DNA from: JAGWAJ01 sp965215155
Lineage (GTDB): Bacteria; Acidobacteriota; Vicinamibacteria; Vicinamibacterales; UBA8438
Assembly: GCA_965215155.1 (NCBI GenBank)
Contig: CBDCCY010000004.1
Coordinates: 2,356,001 to 2,420,000, forward strand
DNA: 64,000 bases
Reading direction: 5' to 3'
A program made the position numbers and the translations under genes. Shown here in pieces: positions 53,409-61,147 of the stretch (its first letter is position 1; each line of letters begins with the position of its first letter). The notes beneath the pieces are model-generated. The model made no database searches and was not told where the DNA came from. It was given only the letters and a program-made list of their open reading frames with translations.

Positions 53409-54179
53409 ATGGCTACTCCACCACACGGCACGAGCGTGCTTGCGCACCATCCGCGCTCCGTTCCTCGATCCCGCCCCGGGCGCGCGACGGCCGCGCTGCT
53501 CGGTCTGCTCCTCGTCGCGACCCCGGCGTCCGCCCGCGGGGACGAGGAGGCGGCGCGGGTCGACGAGGGCGTCGTCGTCCTCGAGGAGATCATGGAAGCG
53601 CCCGACGCGTCGATTCCCCGCTCCCTTCTCGACGGGGCGGTCGCCATCGCGGTCTTCCCGTCCACGGTCAAGGCGGGCTTCTTCCTCGGGGGGCAGCGCG
53701 GCCGCGGCTTCATCACGGGGAGGGACCCGGACACCGGAAGCTGGTCCGCCCCTGCGTTCCTGACTCTGACCGGCGGCAGCATCGGCCTGCAGGTCGGAGC
53801 GCAGTCGGTGGACGTCGTGCTTCTGATACAGAACGCCCGGGGGCTGCGGCGGCTGCTCGACAACCAGTTCAAGCTGGGCGGCGACGTCTCGGCGGTCGTG
53901 GGACCGATCGGCCGCAGCCTCGAGGCGTCGACGGATCTCCAGTTGACGGCGGAGATCCTCAGCTATTCGCGCACGCGGGGGGTGTTCGCGGGCGCGGCGC
54001 TCGGCGGAGCTACCCTGCGGGCCGACCGCGACGCGAACGAGCGCTTCTACGGCGAGCGGCTCGACTCGTTCGACATCGTGCTCGACGGCAAGACCGGCGA
54101 CGGCCTCCCGGACGCGGCGGTCCGGCTCCGGGAGGCCCTGGCGGCGCTTACCGCGGAGGAGGACGACGGTTCGGAGTGA
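53409..54179 (+). CDS. SYLF (YSC84-like) lipid-binding domain protein, secreted
   Basis: A 256-residue protein. An N-terminal signal region (TAALLGLLLVATPASARG) precedes the SYLF domain at ~65-245: IPRSLLDGAVAIAVFPSTVKAGFFLGGQRGRG, WSAPAFLTLTGGSIGLQVGAQSVDVVLLI and SRTRGVFAGAALGGATL. SYLF domains bind phosphoinositides in eukaryotes; bacterial members are periplasmic and of unclear role. The ATG is three bases after the end of intron copy B, so the ribosome site in mature RNA would come from the sequence before the introns (AGGATGGAAG near 49400) brought next to the ATG by splicing. In unspliced RNA there is no obvious ribosome site. Confidence 0.85.
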   Translation: MATPPHGTSVLAHHPRSVPRSRPGRATAALLGLLLVATPASARGDEEAARVDEGVVVLEEIMEAPDASIPRSLLDGAVAIAVFPSTVKAGFFLGGQRGRGFITGRDPDTGSWSAPAFLTLTGGSIGLQVGAQSVDVVLLIQNARGLRRLLDNQFKLGGDVSAVVGPIGRSLEASTDLQLTAEILSYSRTRGVFAGAALGGATLRADRDANERFYGERLDSFDIVLDGKTGDGLPDAAVRLREALAALTAEEDDGSE

Positions 54180-54193
54180 CCGGGTCCTGGCAC

Positions 54194-54222
54194 TTGACGG
54201 CGGTGGTGCGGACTGACATGAT
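54194..54222 (+). promoter_or_regulatory. Sigma-70-type promoter candidate before the leader RNA
   Basis: TTGACG (54194-54199) and CATGAT (54217-54222) are separated by exactly 17 bp. The -35 matches TTGACA in five of six bases and the -10 matches TATAAT in four. Predicted start is ~54229, exactly where the first RNA stem begins. Confidence 0.5.
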
Positions 54223-54228
54223 GTGCGC

Positions 54229-54388
54229 GTGACGTTGCGAACGACCGGCTGCTGTTGTAGCGAGCCCGCTGAGGGCCCCCGCGCCGACGGTCGTGCTGCG
54301 TCACGTGTGCTGAGTCACTAGAAGAAGCGAACACTCGACGCGAAGGACCCAAGGCCCGGGGGGCGACGCCCCCCGGGCCTTTTTCTTT
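54229..54388 (+). ncRNA. Candidate structured RNA (leader/attenuator or sRNA) before the sulfur operon
   Basis: Long-range stems pair GTGACG (54229-54234) with CGTCAC (54299-54304) and ACGACCG (54241-54247) with CGGTCGT (54288-54294), separated by a small internal loop. The enclosed arm holds a further CCC-GGG hairpin. A linker leads to a strong intrinsic terminator (54352-54387). I recognise no known riboswitch class. It may be a free sRNA or a cis-acting attenuator of the permease-cysH-siroheme-reductase operon that starts 18 bp later. Confidence 0.45.
54352..54387 (+). terminator. Strong intrinsic terminator
   Basis: A perfect 13-bp stem, AGGCCCGGGGGGC (54352-54364), loop GAC, GCCCCCCGGGCCT (54368-54380), followed by TTTTTCTTT. 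It can end the SYLF transcript or the candidate leader RNA. Confidence 0.88.
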
Positions 54389-54405
54389 GCAGCAGCATCC
54401 GAGAC

Positions 54406-55215
54406 GTGACCGGATTCGACCTCGCCCCGATCGCCATCGGCTTCATCGTGGGCGCCCTCGTCGGCGCAACGTCCACCGGGGGCGGGGCGTTGCTGACGCC
54501 GGCGCTCGTGCTGGTGGCGCGGGTGCCGCCCTCGATCGCGATCGGGTCGGACGTGCTGATCGCGGCCGGCATGAAGCTGGTCGGCGGTGGCTTCTACGCG
54601 CTGCGGCGCGAGGTGCACTGGCAGACCGCGGCGCGGCTGGCGGCCGGTTCGCTCCCGGGGGCCGCCGTCGGGATCGCGATTCTCAACCGGCTCCCCGGCG
54701 ACCGGCTCGAGGCGTGGCTGGCGCACGCCCTGGGCTTCGTGCTGATCCTGGCCGCGGCCGCGCTCTTGCTGCGCGTGGTCCTCGCCGAGAGACTCCATCC
54801 GCGCCGCATGCCCCCCACCGTGGCGACGATCGGTCTCGGCTTCCTCACCGGCGTGCTTGTCAGCATGACCAGCGTCGGCAGCGGATCGCTGCTCCTGTGC
54901 GTGCTTGCGCTCGGCTACCCGCTCGCCGCGCGCACCAGCGTCGGCACGGACCTGATCCACGCGCTCGCCCTGTCGTCGGCCGCGACCGTCGGGCACGCGG
55001 CCGCCGGCCGCGTCGACGTCGCCCTGGCCGGCGCAGTGCTGGTGGGCGGAATTCCCGGCGTTCTCGCCGGGGCGCGGCTGGCGACGGCGGTTCCCGAACG
55101 GCCGCTTCGCGCCAGCCTCGCGGTCGTCCTGTTCGTTCTCGGCATGCAACTGGCGGTCTTCGGCGTGGCGCAGCAGGCGCCGGCGCCGGCGTCGTACGGA
55201 GGTGAAGCATCGTGA
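54406..55215 (+). CDS. TauE/SafE-family sulfite/sulfur-anion permease
   Basis: A 269-residue membrane protein with 7-8 helices. The TauE/SafE repeats are visible: GFIVGALVGATSTGGGALLTPAL near the N-terminus and GFLTGVLVSMTSVGSGSLLLCVLAL in the second half. Members move sulfite, sulfoacetate or related anions. Being first in a sulfate-assimilation operon, its likely job is sulfite export or uptake of a sulfur anion. The start GTG 54406 lies 18 bp after the terminator; an SD-like site is weak. Its TGA overlaps the GTG of cysH by four bases. Confidence 0.82.
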   Translation: MTGFDLAPIAIGFIVGALVGATSTGGGALLTPALVLVARVPPSIAIGSDVLIAAGMKLVGGGFYALRREVHWQTAARLAAGSLPGAAVGIAILNRLPGDRLEAWLAHALGFVLILAAAALLLRVVLAERLHPRRMPPTVATIGLGFLTGVLVSMTSVGSGSLLLCVLALGYPLAARTSVGTDLIHALALSSAATVGHAAAGRVDVALAGAVLVGGIPGVLAGARLATAVPERPLRASLAVVLFVLGMQLAVFGVAQQAPAPASYGGEAS

Positions 55216-55970
55216 GCAACGTCGCAGTTCTGAGTCCGTGCGCGGATCGCACGGCGCCGTTGGAGATGTGCGCGGACGCCCTGGAGGGAGCTCCTCCCGA
55301 AGTCGTCCTGCGCTGGGCCATAGACCGCTTCGCAGACCGGCTGACGTTCGCCACCGGGTTCGGCGCCGAGGGTTGTGTCCTGATCGACCTGATCGGGCGC
55401 CACCGGCTGCCGATCGACCTGTTCTCGCTCGACACCGGCGTGCTGTTTCCGGAGACGCGCGAGCTGTGGGGGCGTCTGGAGGCGCGCTACGGTCTCACGA
55501 TCCGCGGCGTCCGCCCGGAGCGCACCGCGGGCAGCGAAGCGGACGCCGCGCTCGACCCGGCGCATCGGTTGTGGGAGCGCGACCCGGACGGCTGCTGCGC
55601 CCGCCGCAAGGTGTTTCCGCTCGCCGCCGAGCTGCAGGGGGTGGACGCCTGGATCACCGCCATTCGCCGTGACCAGACGCCGCCGCGGGCGAACGCGCCG
55701 GTCGTCGGGTGGGACGCCAAGTTCGGGATCGCGAAGGTCAACCCGCTCGTCACCTGGACCAGCCGGGACGTCTGGCGGTATCTGCAGTCGAACGACGTGC
55801 CGTACAATCCGCTCCACGATCGCGGCTACCCCAGCGTGGGCTGCTGGCCGTGCACCAGTGCGGTGAGGCCGGACGAGGATCCGCGCGCCGGCCGGTGGCG
55901 CGGTACTGCGAAGAGCGAGTGCGGGCTCCACGGGCCGGCCGCCCCGCTGCAGGAGGCGCCGGCGACGTAG
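55212..55970 (+). CDS. cysH: Assimilatory adenylylsulfate (APS) reductase
   Basis: A 252-residue PAPS/APS reductase family enzyme. TFATGFGAEGCVLIDLI is the PP-loop-like nucleotide site. C128-C129 (GCCARRK) with C211-x2-C214 (CWPC) are the four ligands of the [4Fe-4S] cluster found in APS reductases and lacking in PAPS-only enzymes. The catalytic Cys is in ECGLH (C237). It reduces activated sulfate to sulfite using thioredoxin. The GTG start overlaps the permease stop, so they are coupled. The sulfate adenylyltransferase that supplies APS is not in this operon. The next gene begins 37 bp on. Confidence 0.9.
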   Translation: MSNVAVLSPCADRTAPLEMCADALEGAPPEVVLRWAIDRFADRLTFATGFGAEGCVLIDLIGRHRLPIDLFSLDTGVLFPETRELWGRLEARYGLTIRGVRPERTAGSEADAALDPAHRLWERDPDGCCARRKVFPLAAELQGVDAWITAIRRDQTPPRANAPVVGWDAKFGIAKVNPLVTWTSRDVWRYLQSNDVPYNPLHDRGYPSVGCWPCTSAVRPDEDPRAGRWRGTAKSECGLHGPAAPLQEAPAT

Positions 55971-56007
55971 CGCGACCCGACGGGCGCGCAGGGGCCGAGG
56001 AGTACGG

Positions 56008-56595
56008 ATGACGCTCTTCCCCGCTTTCCTGAAGCTGGCCGGCCGGCGCGTCGTCGTCGTGGGCGGCGGCGGCGTCGCGGCCTCCAAGATTCGCGCCCTG
56101 CTCGACGCGGGCGCCGAGGTGACGGTCGTGGCTCCCGAGATCGCCCCCGCCATCCTGCAGGCGGACGTGGCGCGCGTCCGGCGGCCGTTCGAGGCACGGG
56201 ACCTCGACGGCGCGTGGCTGGTCGTGGCGGCCGCACCGCCCGCGGTGAACCGGCAGGTCGCCGAGGCGGCCGGCGAGCGCCGCCTGTTCGTGAACGCGGT
56301 CGACGATCCGCCGAACGCGAACCTGTACCTGGGCGGCGTGGTGCGGCGTTCCGGCCTGACGGTGGCCATCTCCACGGACGGGCGGGCTCCGGCCCTCGCC
56401 GGTCTCCTGCGGCAGGCGCTCGACGCGCTGCTGCCGGCCGAGCAGGTCGAGCGCTGGTTGGCGGAAGCGGATCGCCTGCGGCGCGAGTGGCGCCGTACGG
56501 GATTGCCGATGCCCGAGCGCCGGCCGCAGTTGCTCGACGCTCTGGTTCGCCTGCACGACAGCCGGCCGCGGCCGGCCGACGGTCCCCGAGCATGA
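56008..56595 (+). CDS. Precorrin-2 dehydrogenase/sirohydrochlorin ferrochelatase (Met8/SirC/CysG-N type)
   Basis: A 195-residue bifunctional enzyme. The Rossmann start LAGRRVVVVGGGGVAASKIRAL binds NAD; VNAVDDPPNANLYLGGVV is the family signature containing the key Asp region, and TVAISTDGRAPALAGLLRQ follows. It oxidises precorrin-2 to sirohydrochlorin and may insert iron to make siroheme, the cofactor of the reductase two genes on. Whether it does both steps cannot be told by eye. ATG 56008; its TGA overlaps the cobA ATG by four bases. Confidence 0.87.
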   Translation: MTLFPAFLKLAGRRVVVVGGGGVAASKIRALLDAGAEVTVVAPEIAPAILQADVARVRRPFEARDLDGAWLVVAAAPPAVNRQVAEAAGERRLFVNAVDDPPNANLYLGGVVRRSGLTVAISTDGRAPALAGLLRQALDALLPAEQVERWLAEADRLRREWRRTGLPMPERRPQLLDALVRLHDSRPRPADGPRA

Positions 56596-57446
56596 CGGCA
56601 ACGACCGGCGGCTTCGTCTCGCTCGTGGGCGCCGGGCCCGGCGACCCCGAGCTGCTGACCGTTCGTGCCGCCCGCCGGCTCGAAGCGGCGGACCTGGTCC
56701 TCTACGACGCCCTGGTGCCGCCGGAGGTGGTGGCCGCCGCGCCGCGCGCCCAGCGGTTCCGCGTCGGGAAGCGGGCCGGGCGGAAGGCCGTGACGCAGGA
56801 GACGATCCACCGCCTGCTCATTCGCGGGGCGCGCCAGGGAAAGCGCGTCGTCCGGCTCAAGTGCGGCGATCCCTTCGTGCTCGGGCGCGGCGGCGAGGAG
56901 GCGCTGGCGCTGCGGGCCGCCGGGGTGCCGTTCGAGGTGGTTCCCGGGGTGACCAGCGTCGTGGCGGCCCCGCTAGCGGCGGGCATCCCGCTCACCCACC
57001 GCGGCCTCGCTTCGGGGTTCGTGGCCGTGTCCGGACACGCGGACGAGTCGTTTCGTCCCATCGTAGAGTCGATGGCCCCCAACGGCGTGACCGTCGTGGT
57101 GCTGATGGGTCTGCGCGCCCGCGCGCGCGTCGCGACCACCCTGCTCGAGGCCGGTTGGCGCGAGGACACCCCGGCGGCCATCGTCCTGGCCGCGTCGCGG
57201 CCCGAGATGCAGCAGTGGGTCGGCCGGCTGGATGGCCTCGGCGCCGCGCCGCTGGAGAGCGGCGACGCGCCGGGAACGATCGTGATCGGCGACGTCGTGG
57301 GGCTGAGCGCTCTGGCGCAGGAATCTCGCGCCGGCGGAACGTCCGCGGCGCAGGCGCCGGGGGCGCTGGTGCGCCCTGGCGGGCGCGTCGGGAGTCTGCG
57401 CTGGCGCGAAGTCCTGCAACGCACGTCCTGCGGCACAGATTCCTAG
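56592..57446 (+). CDS. cobA: Uroporphyrinogen-III C-methyltransferase
   Basis: A 284-residue SAM-dependent methylase. VSLVGAGPGDPELLTVRAARRL is the N-terminal signature, VVRLKCGDPFVLGRGGEEAL and EVVPGVTSVVAAPLAAGIPLTHRG the active-site segments, and VVVLMGLRA and GTIVIGDVVGLS close the core. It methylates uroporphyrinogen III at C2 and C7 to precorrin-2 for siroheme. Coupled by ATGA to the dehydrogenase gene; in enterobacteria these functions are fused as CysG. The last ~30 residues (VRPGGRVGSLRWREVLQ) come from a REP-like DNA repeat that has been read into the gene, so the native end was probably near residue 255. Confidence 0.9.
   Translation: MTATTGGFVSLVGAGPGDPELLTVRAARRLEAADLVLYDALVPPEVVAAAPRAQRFRVGKRAGRKAVTQETIHRLLIRGARQGKRVVRLKCGDPFVLGRGGEEALALRAAGVPFEVVPGVTSVVAAPLAAGIPLTHRGLASGFVAVSGHADESFRPIVESMAPNGVTVVVLMGLRARARVATTLLEAGWREDTPAAIVLAASRPEMQQWVGRLDGLGAAPLESGDAPGTIVIGDVVGLSALAQESRAGGTSAAQAPGALVRPGGRVGSLRWREVLQRTSCGTDS
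57371..57417 (+). repeat. REP-like repeat inside the cobA tail
   Basis: GCGCCCTGGCGGGCGCGTCG followed by GGAGTCTGCGCTGGCGCGAA repeats the unit at 24851-24894 with a few changes. It is translated as the terminal residues of cobA. Confidence 0.6.
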
Positions 57447-57477
57447 CCGGGGCGGCGAGCGCCCCCAGAGGTGTGAC

Positions 57478-59796
57478 GTGACCTGGAAAGCAGCGTTGGC
57501 GGACCGGATGCCCGGCGAGCTGGCGGACGAGATCGATGCCTTCGAGCGGCAGATCGACCTGCGGCGGCAGGGCAAGATCGACGAGAAGGTCTTCGCCGAA
57601 ACCCGCCTCCGGCGTGGGGTCTACGGCCAGCGGTACGACAATGGCCAGCGCAACGACGGGACCGGCGCGAAGCGGCTCCCGTTTCCCTCGAACGGGCTGA
57701 CCAAGGGTCCGGAGACGGTGTGGGACGCGCCGGGGATGCAGCGGATCAAGATCCCCTTCGGCGGCCTGACGGTGGACCAGATGGAGACGCTCGCCGATCT
57801 CGCCGAGGAGTACAGCGACGGCGTCTGCCACATCACGACACGTCAGGACGTCCAACTGCACTTCGTCCACCTCGACGACACGCCCGACCTGATGCGCCGG
57901 CTCGCCGCGGTCGGCATTACGACGCGGGAGGCATGCGGCAACACGGTCCGCAACGTCACCGCGTGCCCCCTGGCCGGCGTCTGCCGCGACGAGACGTTCG
58001 ACGTGACGCCCTACGCCAAGGCGTGCATGCGGTTCCTGCTCGGCCATCCCGACGCGCAGGATTTCGGGCGCAAGTTCAAGGTGGCATTCTCGGGATGCCG
58101 CGAGCATGCGTGCGGGCTCGTCTCGATGCACGATCTCGGCCTCATCTCGACCACCCGGACAGTGGACGGCCGCGTCGAGCGCGGCTTCGAGACCTACGTC
58201 GGCGGCGGTCTCGGCGCCGTCCCCCACCAGGCGAAGCTGTTCGACCCCTTCCTGCCCGTCGGGGAGCTCCTTCCGCTGGCCCAGGCCATCGCCCGCGTCT
58301 TCGCCCGCCTCGGCGAGAAGCGCAACCGGGCCCGCGCGCGCATCAAGTTCCTGGTTGCCCAGCTCGGGCTCGACGAGTTCAAGCGCCTCGTCCTCGAGGA
58401 ACGGGCTTCGCTGCCGAACGACTCGCGCTGGGACGCGCACGTCGCCGCCGCCCCGGACGAGTCGGAGACGCCGCTGCGGCCGCCCGGGCCTCTCGATGGC
58501 GGTCCCGCGGATGGTGCGGGCGATGCCGGCCGCTTCGACGCGGCGGGCGCTTTCCGGGCCTGGGTGCGCACGAACGTCTATCAGCAGCGGCAGGCGGGCT
58601 ACGCAACGGTGACCGTGGCCCTGCCGCTCGGAGACCTCAGCGCGCGGCAGATGCGCGGCCTGGCCGCGGTGGCGCGCCGCTACGTCGGCGACACCGTCCG
58701 GACGACCGTCGAGCAGAACGTAGTGCTGCGCTGGGTCAGCGCCGCCGACCTGCCCGATCTCCACGGCGACCTCGCTCGGCTCGGGCTCGCCGAGCCCGGA
58801 GCGGGCACCATCGCGGACATCACCGCCTGCCCCGGCACCGACACGTGCAAGCTCGGCATCGCCTCGTCGCGCGGGTTGGCGGCCGAGCTGCGGGAGCGGC
58901 TGCGCGCCGCGGCGACGCCGCCGGACCCGGCGGTGGAGGGCCTGCGCATCAAGACGAGCGGCTGCTTCAACTCGTGCGGCCAGCACCACATCGCGGACCT
59001 CGGCTTCTACGGCGTCAGCCGGACGGTCGACGGGTACACGGTGCCGCACTTCCAGGTGGTGCTCGGCGGCCAGTGGACGGAGAACGCCGCCTCCTACGGC
59101 CTGGCGTCGGGTGCGATTCCCTCGAAGCGGATTCCCGAGGTAGTCGAGCGGATCACGGCCCGTTTCGTCGCTGAACGGCAGGGGTCGGAGTCGTTCCAGG
59201 CGTTCACGCGGCGCATCGGCAAGCGCGCGCTGAAGGCGATGCTGGAGGACCTGGTGCCCGTGCCCGCCCGCGGCGACGAGGCGGCCGGCGGCCGCGCCTT
59301 CTACTCGGATTGGGGAGATCCGCGAGAGTTCACCCTCGGCGACATGGGGGTCGGCGAGTGCGCGGGCGAGGTGGTCTCGCTGACCGAGTTCGACCTCGCC
59401 GCGGCCGAGGCGCAGATCTTCGAGGCGCAGCTCGAGCTCGAGGCGGGCCGCGTCGATGCCGCCGACGACCGCGCGTACCGCGGGATGCTCCTCGCTGCGA
59501 AGGGGCTGGTGAAGGCGGAGTTCATCGACGTCGGCGACGACCCGGCGCACATCGTCCGCGAGTTCCGCGAGCGCTTCTTCGACACGCAGGTCTTCTTCGA
59601 CAAGTACGCCGGCGGCAAGTTCGCAATGTATCTCTTCCGCCGCCACGAGCGGGGCCCCGCCGCCACCGCCGAGGCGGCCCGGCAGCTCGTCGAGGAAGCG
59701 CAGCTTTTCCTCGAGGCGAGCCACGCCTGCCAGGCGCGCCTGGCCGCGCGCCCGGTCGCCGGCCCCGCGGCGTCGCCGGCCGCCGCCGCGCCGTGA
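57478..59796 (+). CDS. Siroheme-dependent nitrite/sulfite reductase, two-module form
   Basis: A 772-residue protein with two siroheme-reductase half-modules in one chain. Each has a Cys set: C163-x5-C169 (TACPLAGVC) with C207-x4-C212 (SGCREHAC), and C451-x5-C457 (TACPGTDTC) with C496-x3-C500 (SGCFNSC). The second set has exactly the C-x5-C...C-x3-C spacing that binds the [4Fe-4S]-siroheme couple. The C-terminal ~110 residues are a helical extension (FDLAAAEAQIFEAQLELEAG). It reduces sulfite to sulfide with six electrons, here supplied with siroheme by the two preceding genes; nitrite as substrate is possible but less likely next to cysH. GTG 57478 has GAGG upstream. The next gene begins five bases after its stop. 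Confidence 0.88.
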   Translation: MTWKAALADRMPGELADEIDAFERQIDLRRQGKIDEKVFAETRLRRGVYGQRYDNGQRNDGTGAKRLPFPSNGLTKGPETVWDAPGMQRIKIPFGGLTVDQMETLADLAEEYSDGVCHITTRQDVQLHFVHLDDTPDLMRRLAAVGITTREACGNTVRNVTACPLAGVCRDETFDVTPYAKACMRFLLGHPDAQDFGRKFKVAFSGCREHACGLVSMHDLGLISTTRTVDGRVERGFETYVGGGLGAVPHQAKLFDPFLPVGELLPLAQAIARVFARLGEKRNRARARIKFLVAQLGLDEFKRLVLEERASLPNDSRWDAHVAAAPDESETPLRPPGPLDGGPADGAGDAGRFDAAGAFRAWVRTNVYQQRQAGYATVTVALPLGDLSARQMRGLAAVARRYVGDTVRTTVEQNVVLRWVSAADLPDLHGDLARLGLAEPGAGTIADITACPGTDTCKLGIASSRGLAAELRERLRAAATPPDPAVEGLRIKTSGCFNSCGQHHIADLGFYGVSRTVDGYTVPHFQVVLGGQWTENAASYGLASGAIPSKRIPEVVERITARFVAERQGSESFQAFTRRIGKRALKAMLEDLVPVPARGDEAAGGRAFYSDWGDPREFTLGDMGVGECAGEVVSLTEFDLAAAEAQIFEAQLELEAGRVDAADDRAYRGMLLAAKGLVKAEFIDVGDDPAHIVREFRERFFDTQVFFDKYAGGKFAMYLFRRHERGPAATAEAARQLVEEAQLFLEASHACQARLAARPVAGPAASPAAAAP

Positions 59797-59801
59797 GGCC
59801 G

Positions 59802-60392
59802 ATGGAGCAGGCAATCGACGGGCTGCAACGCTTCGCCGTGAAGCTGTACCTCGATCCGGGCAGCAGTCTCGCGCCGCGCGCCTGCATCGAGATCTTCCAC
59901 CGCTGGATCCAGCAGGCCGCCGTGCCCGGCCTGCTGATCGACGTTGCCGACTACACGCACCTCACGGGCGGCCCCCGGGTGGTGCTGGTCGCGCACGAGG
60001 GCAACTATGCCCTCGATGACGCCGACGGCCGTCTGGGTCTCGTCTACACGCGCAAGCAGCCGCTGGACGGACCGCTGTCGGACCGGCTGGCCGAGGCTGC
60101 CCGCGCCCTGTTCGCCGCGGCCGAGCGTCTGGAGCGGGACTCGGCCGGCCTCGCGGGCGGGGCTACGTTCCTCACCGGCGAGATCGCGGTCGTAACGAAC
60201 GATCGCCTGTCCGCACCCCGGAAGGCTGACGCCGAGGCCGCGTTGCGCGCGCCGCTCGCTTCGTTCGCCGCCCGCCTCTTCGGCGGCGCGGCGGTCGAGA
60301 CTCGCCTCCTGGCGGAGTCGGACCGGCTCGGCCTCACGCTGGTGACCGACGCGGTAGCGTCGCTTGCCGATCTGTCGTCGCGAGTAGACTGA
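59802..60392 (+). CDS. Unknown protein coupled to the sulfite reductase
   Basis: A 196-residue protein, no named family recognised. The first residues are MEQAIDGLQRFAVKLYLDPG, and it begins five bases after the reductase stop, so it belongs to the sulfur operon. It has no signal peptide, membrane segment or Cys-rich cluster. Features are RACIEIFHRWIQQAAVPGLL, VADYTHLTGGPRVVLVAHEGNY and a helical C-terminus. The ADYTHLTGGP and VLVAHEGN stretches look conserved in character. A role as assembly factor or electron-donor adaptor for the reductase is a guess from position. The start is fixed by spacing; a longer overlapping frame upstream is a shadow of the reductase. Confidence 0.65.
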   Translation: MEQAIDGLQRFAVKLYLDPGSSLAPRACIEIFHRWIQQAAVPGLLIDVADYTHLTGGPRVVLVAHEGNYALDDADGRLGLVYTRKQPLDGPLSDRLAEAARALFAAAERLERDSAGLAGGATFLTGEIAVVTNDRLSAPRKADAEAALRAPLASFAARLFGGAAVETRLLAESDRLGLTLVTDAVASLADLSSRVD

Positions 60393-60866
60393 ACGCGGCT
60401 ACGCGGGAGACGACCGACCCTCCGTCGGGTCGCGCACCTGTCGGTCTATTCGGGAGCGGTGCTGCACCACCCACCAGCCACGGAGCACGAGAAATGCTGG
60501 CCAGCCTCACGATCAAGAACTTCAGGAGTTACCGCAACGCGTCGCTGGAGCTCGGCCCGCTGACCGTCCTGATCGGCGCGAACGCCGCTGGCAAGAGCAA
60601 TGCCATCGAGGGGGTGAGGTTGCTGTCCTGGATCGCAGCGGGCAACAGGCTCAGTGCGATCCGTCATGCCCTGCAGGACAAGGATCAGACGATCCGGGGA
60701 AGGGGCAGCGACCTTGGATTTCGGCAAGGGCGGTCCTTCTCGCTCGCCTGCAAGACGACCGACTTCGACTGGAAGTCCTATTCGGTCACGCTCGACGTAC
60801 GCGAGGGCGACGAACTGCACATTTCGGGTCTTCCGCAGAATCTGTGGGTAAGAACGGAGGCTGGTA

Positions 60867-61007
60867 GTCCTCGTCAGACAAGAGGCAGCGTGCCCGTGTG
60901 CTCGCCGCCGTCAAGGCGCTTCGCTCCGCTCCGCCCCCGCTGCGCGGGGCTGACGGCCTGGACGCCGGCTCCGCGCACGAGCGCCCCGGCTCTCGTCTGA
61001 CGAGGAC
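60867..61007. repeat. Inverted-repeat-bounded segment inside ISL3
   Basis: GTCCTCGTCAGAC (60867-60879) is exactly complementary to GTCTGACGAGGAC (60995-61007), with partial extension outward. The 115 bp between is GC-rich without a gene. It sits between the left ISL3 end and the transposase start and may be a small nested element or a regulatory hairpin. Confidence 0.5.
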
Positions 61008-61147
61008 CAAATGCCCGACGCCCGTATCGGGAGGGCGATGGCCCGTCCCGAAGCACAGAACGCAGCCTCGACATCGGAAACGCATCCCGTTCCGGAATCC
61101 GCGACAATTGGTGTTGCAGCAGCCAAGCGACGCGGAAGGGGAACGGG

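Noticed and set aside
56992..59814. A minus-strand open frame of ~940 codons across cobA and the sulfite reductase gene
   Set aside because: Shadow frame; it crosses the boundary between two real genes.
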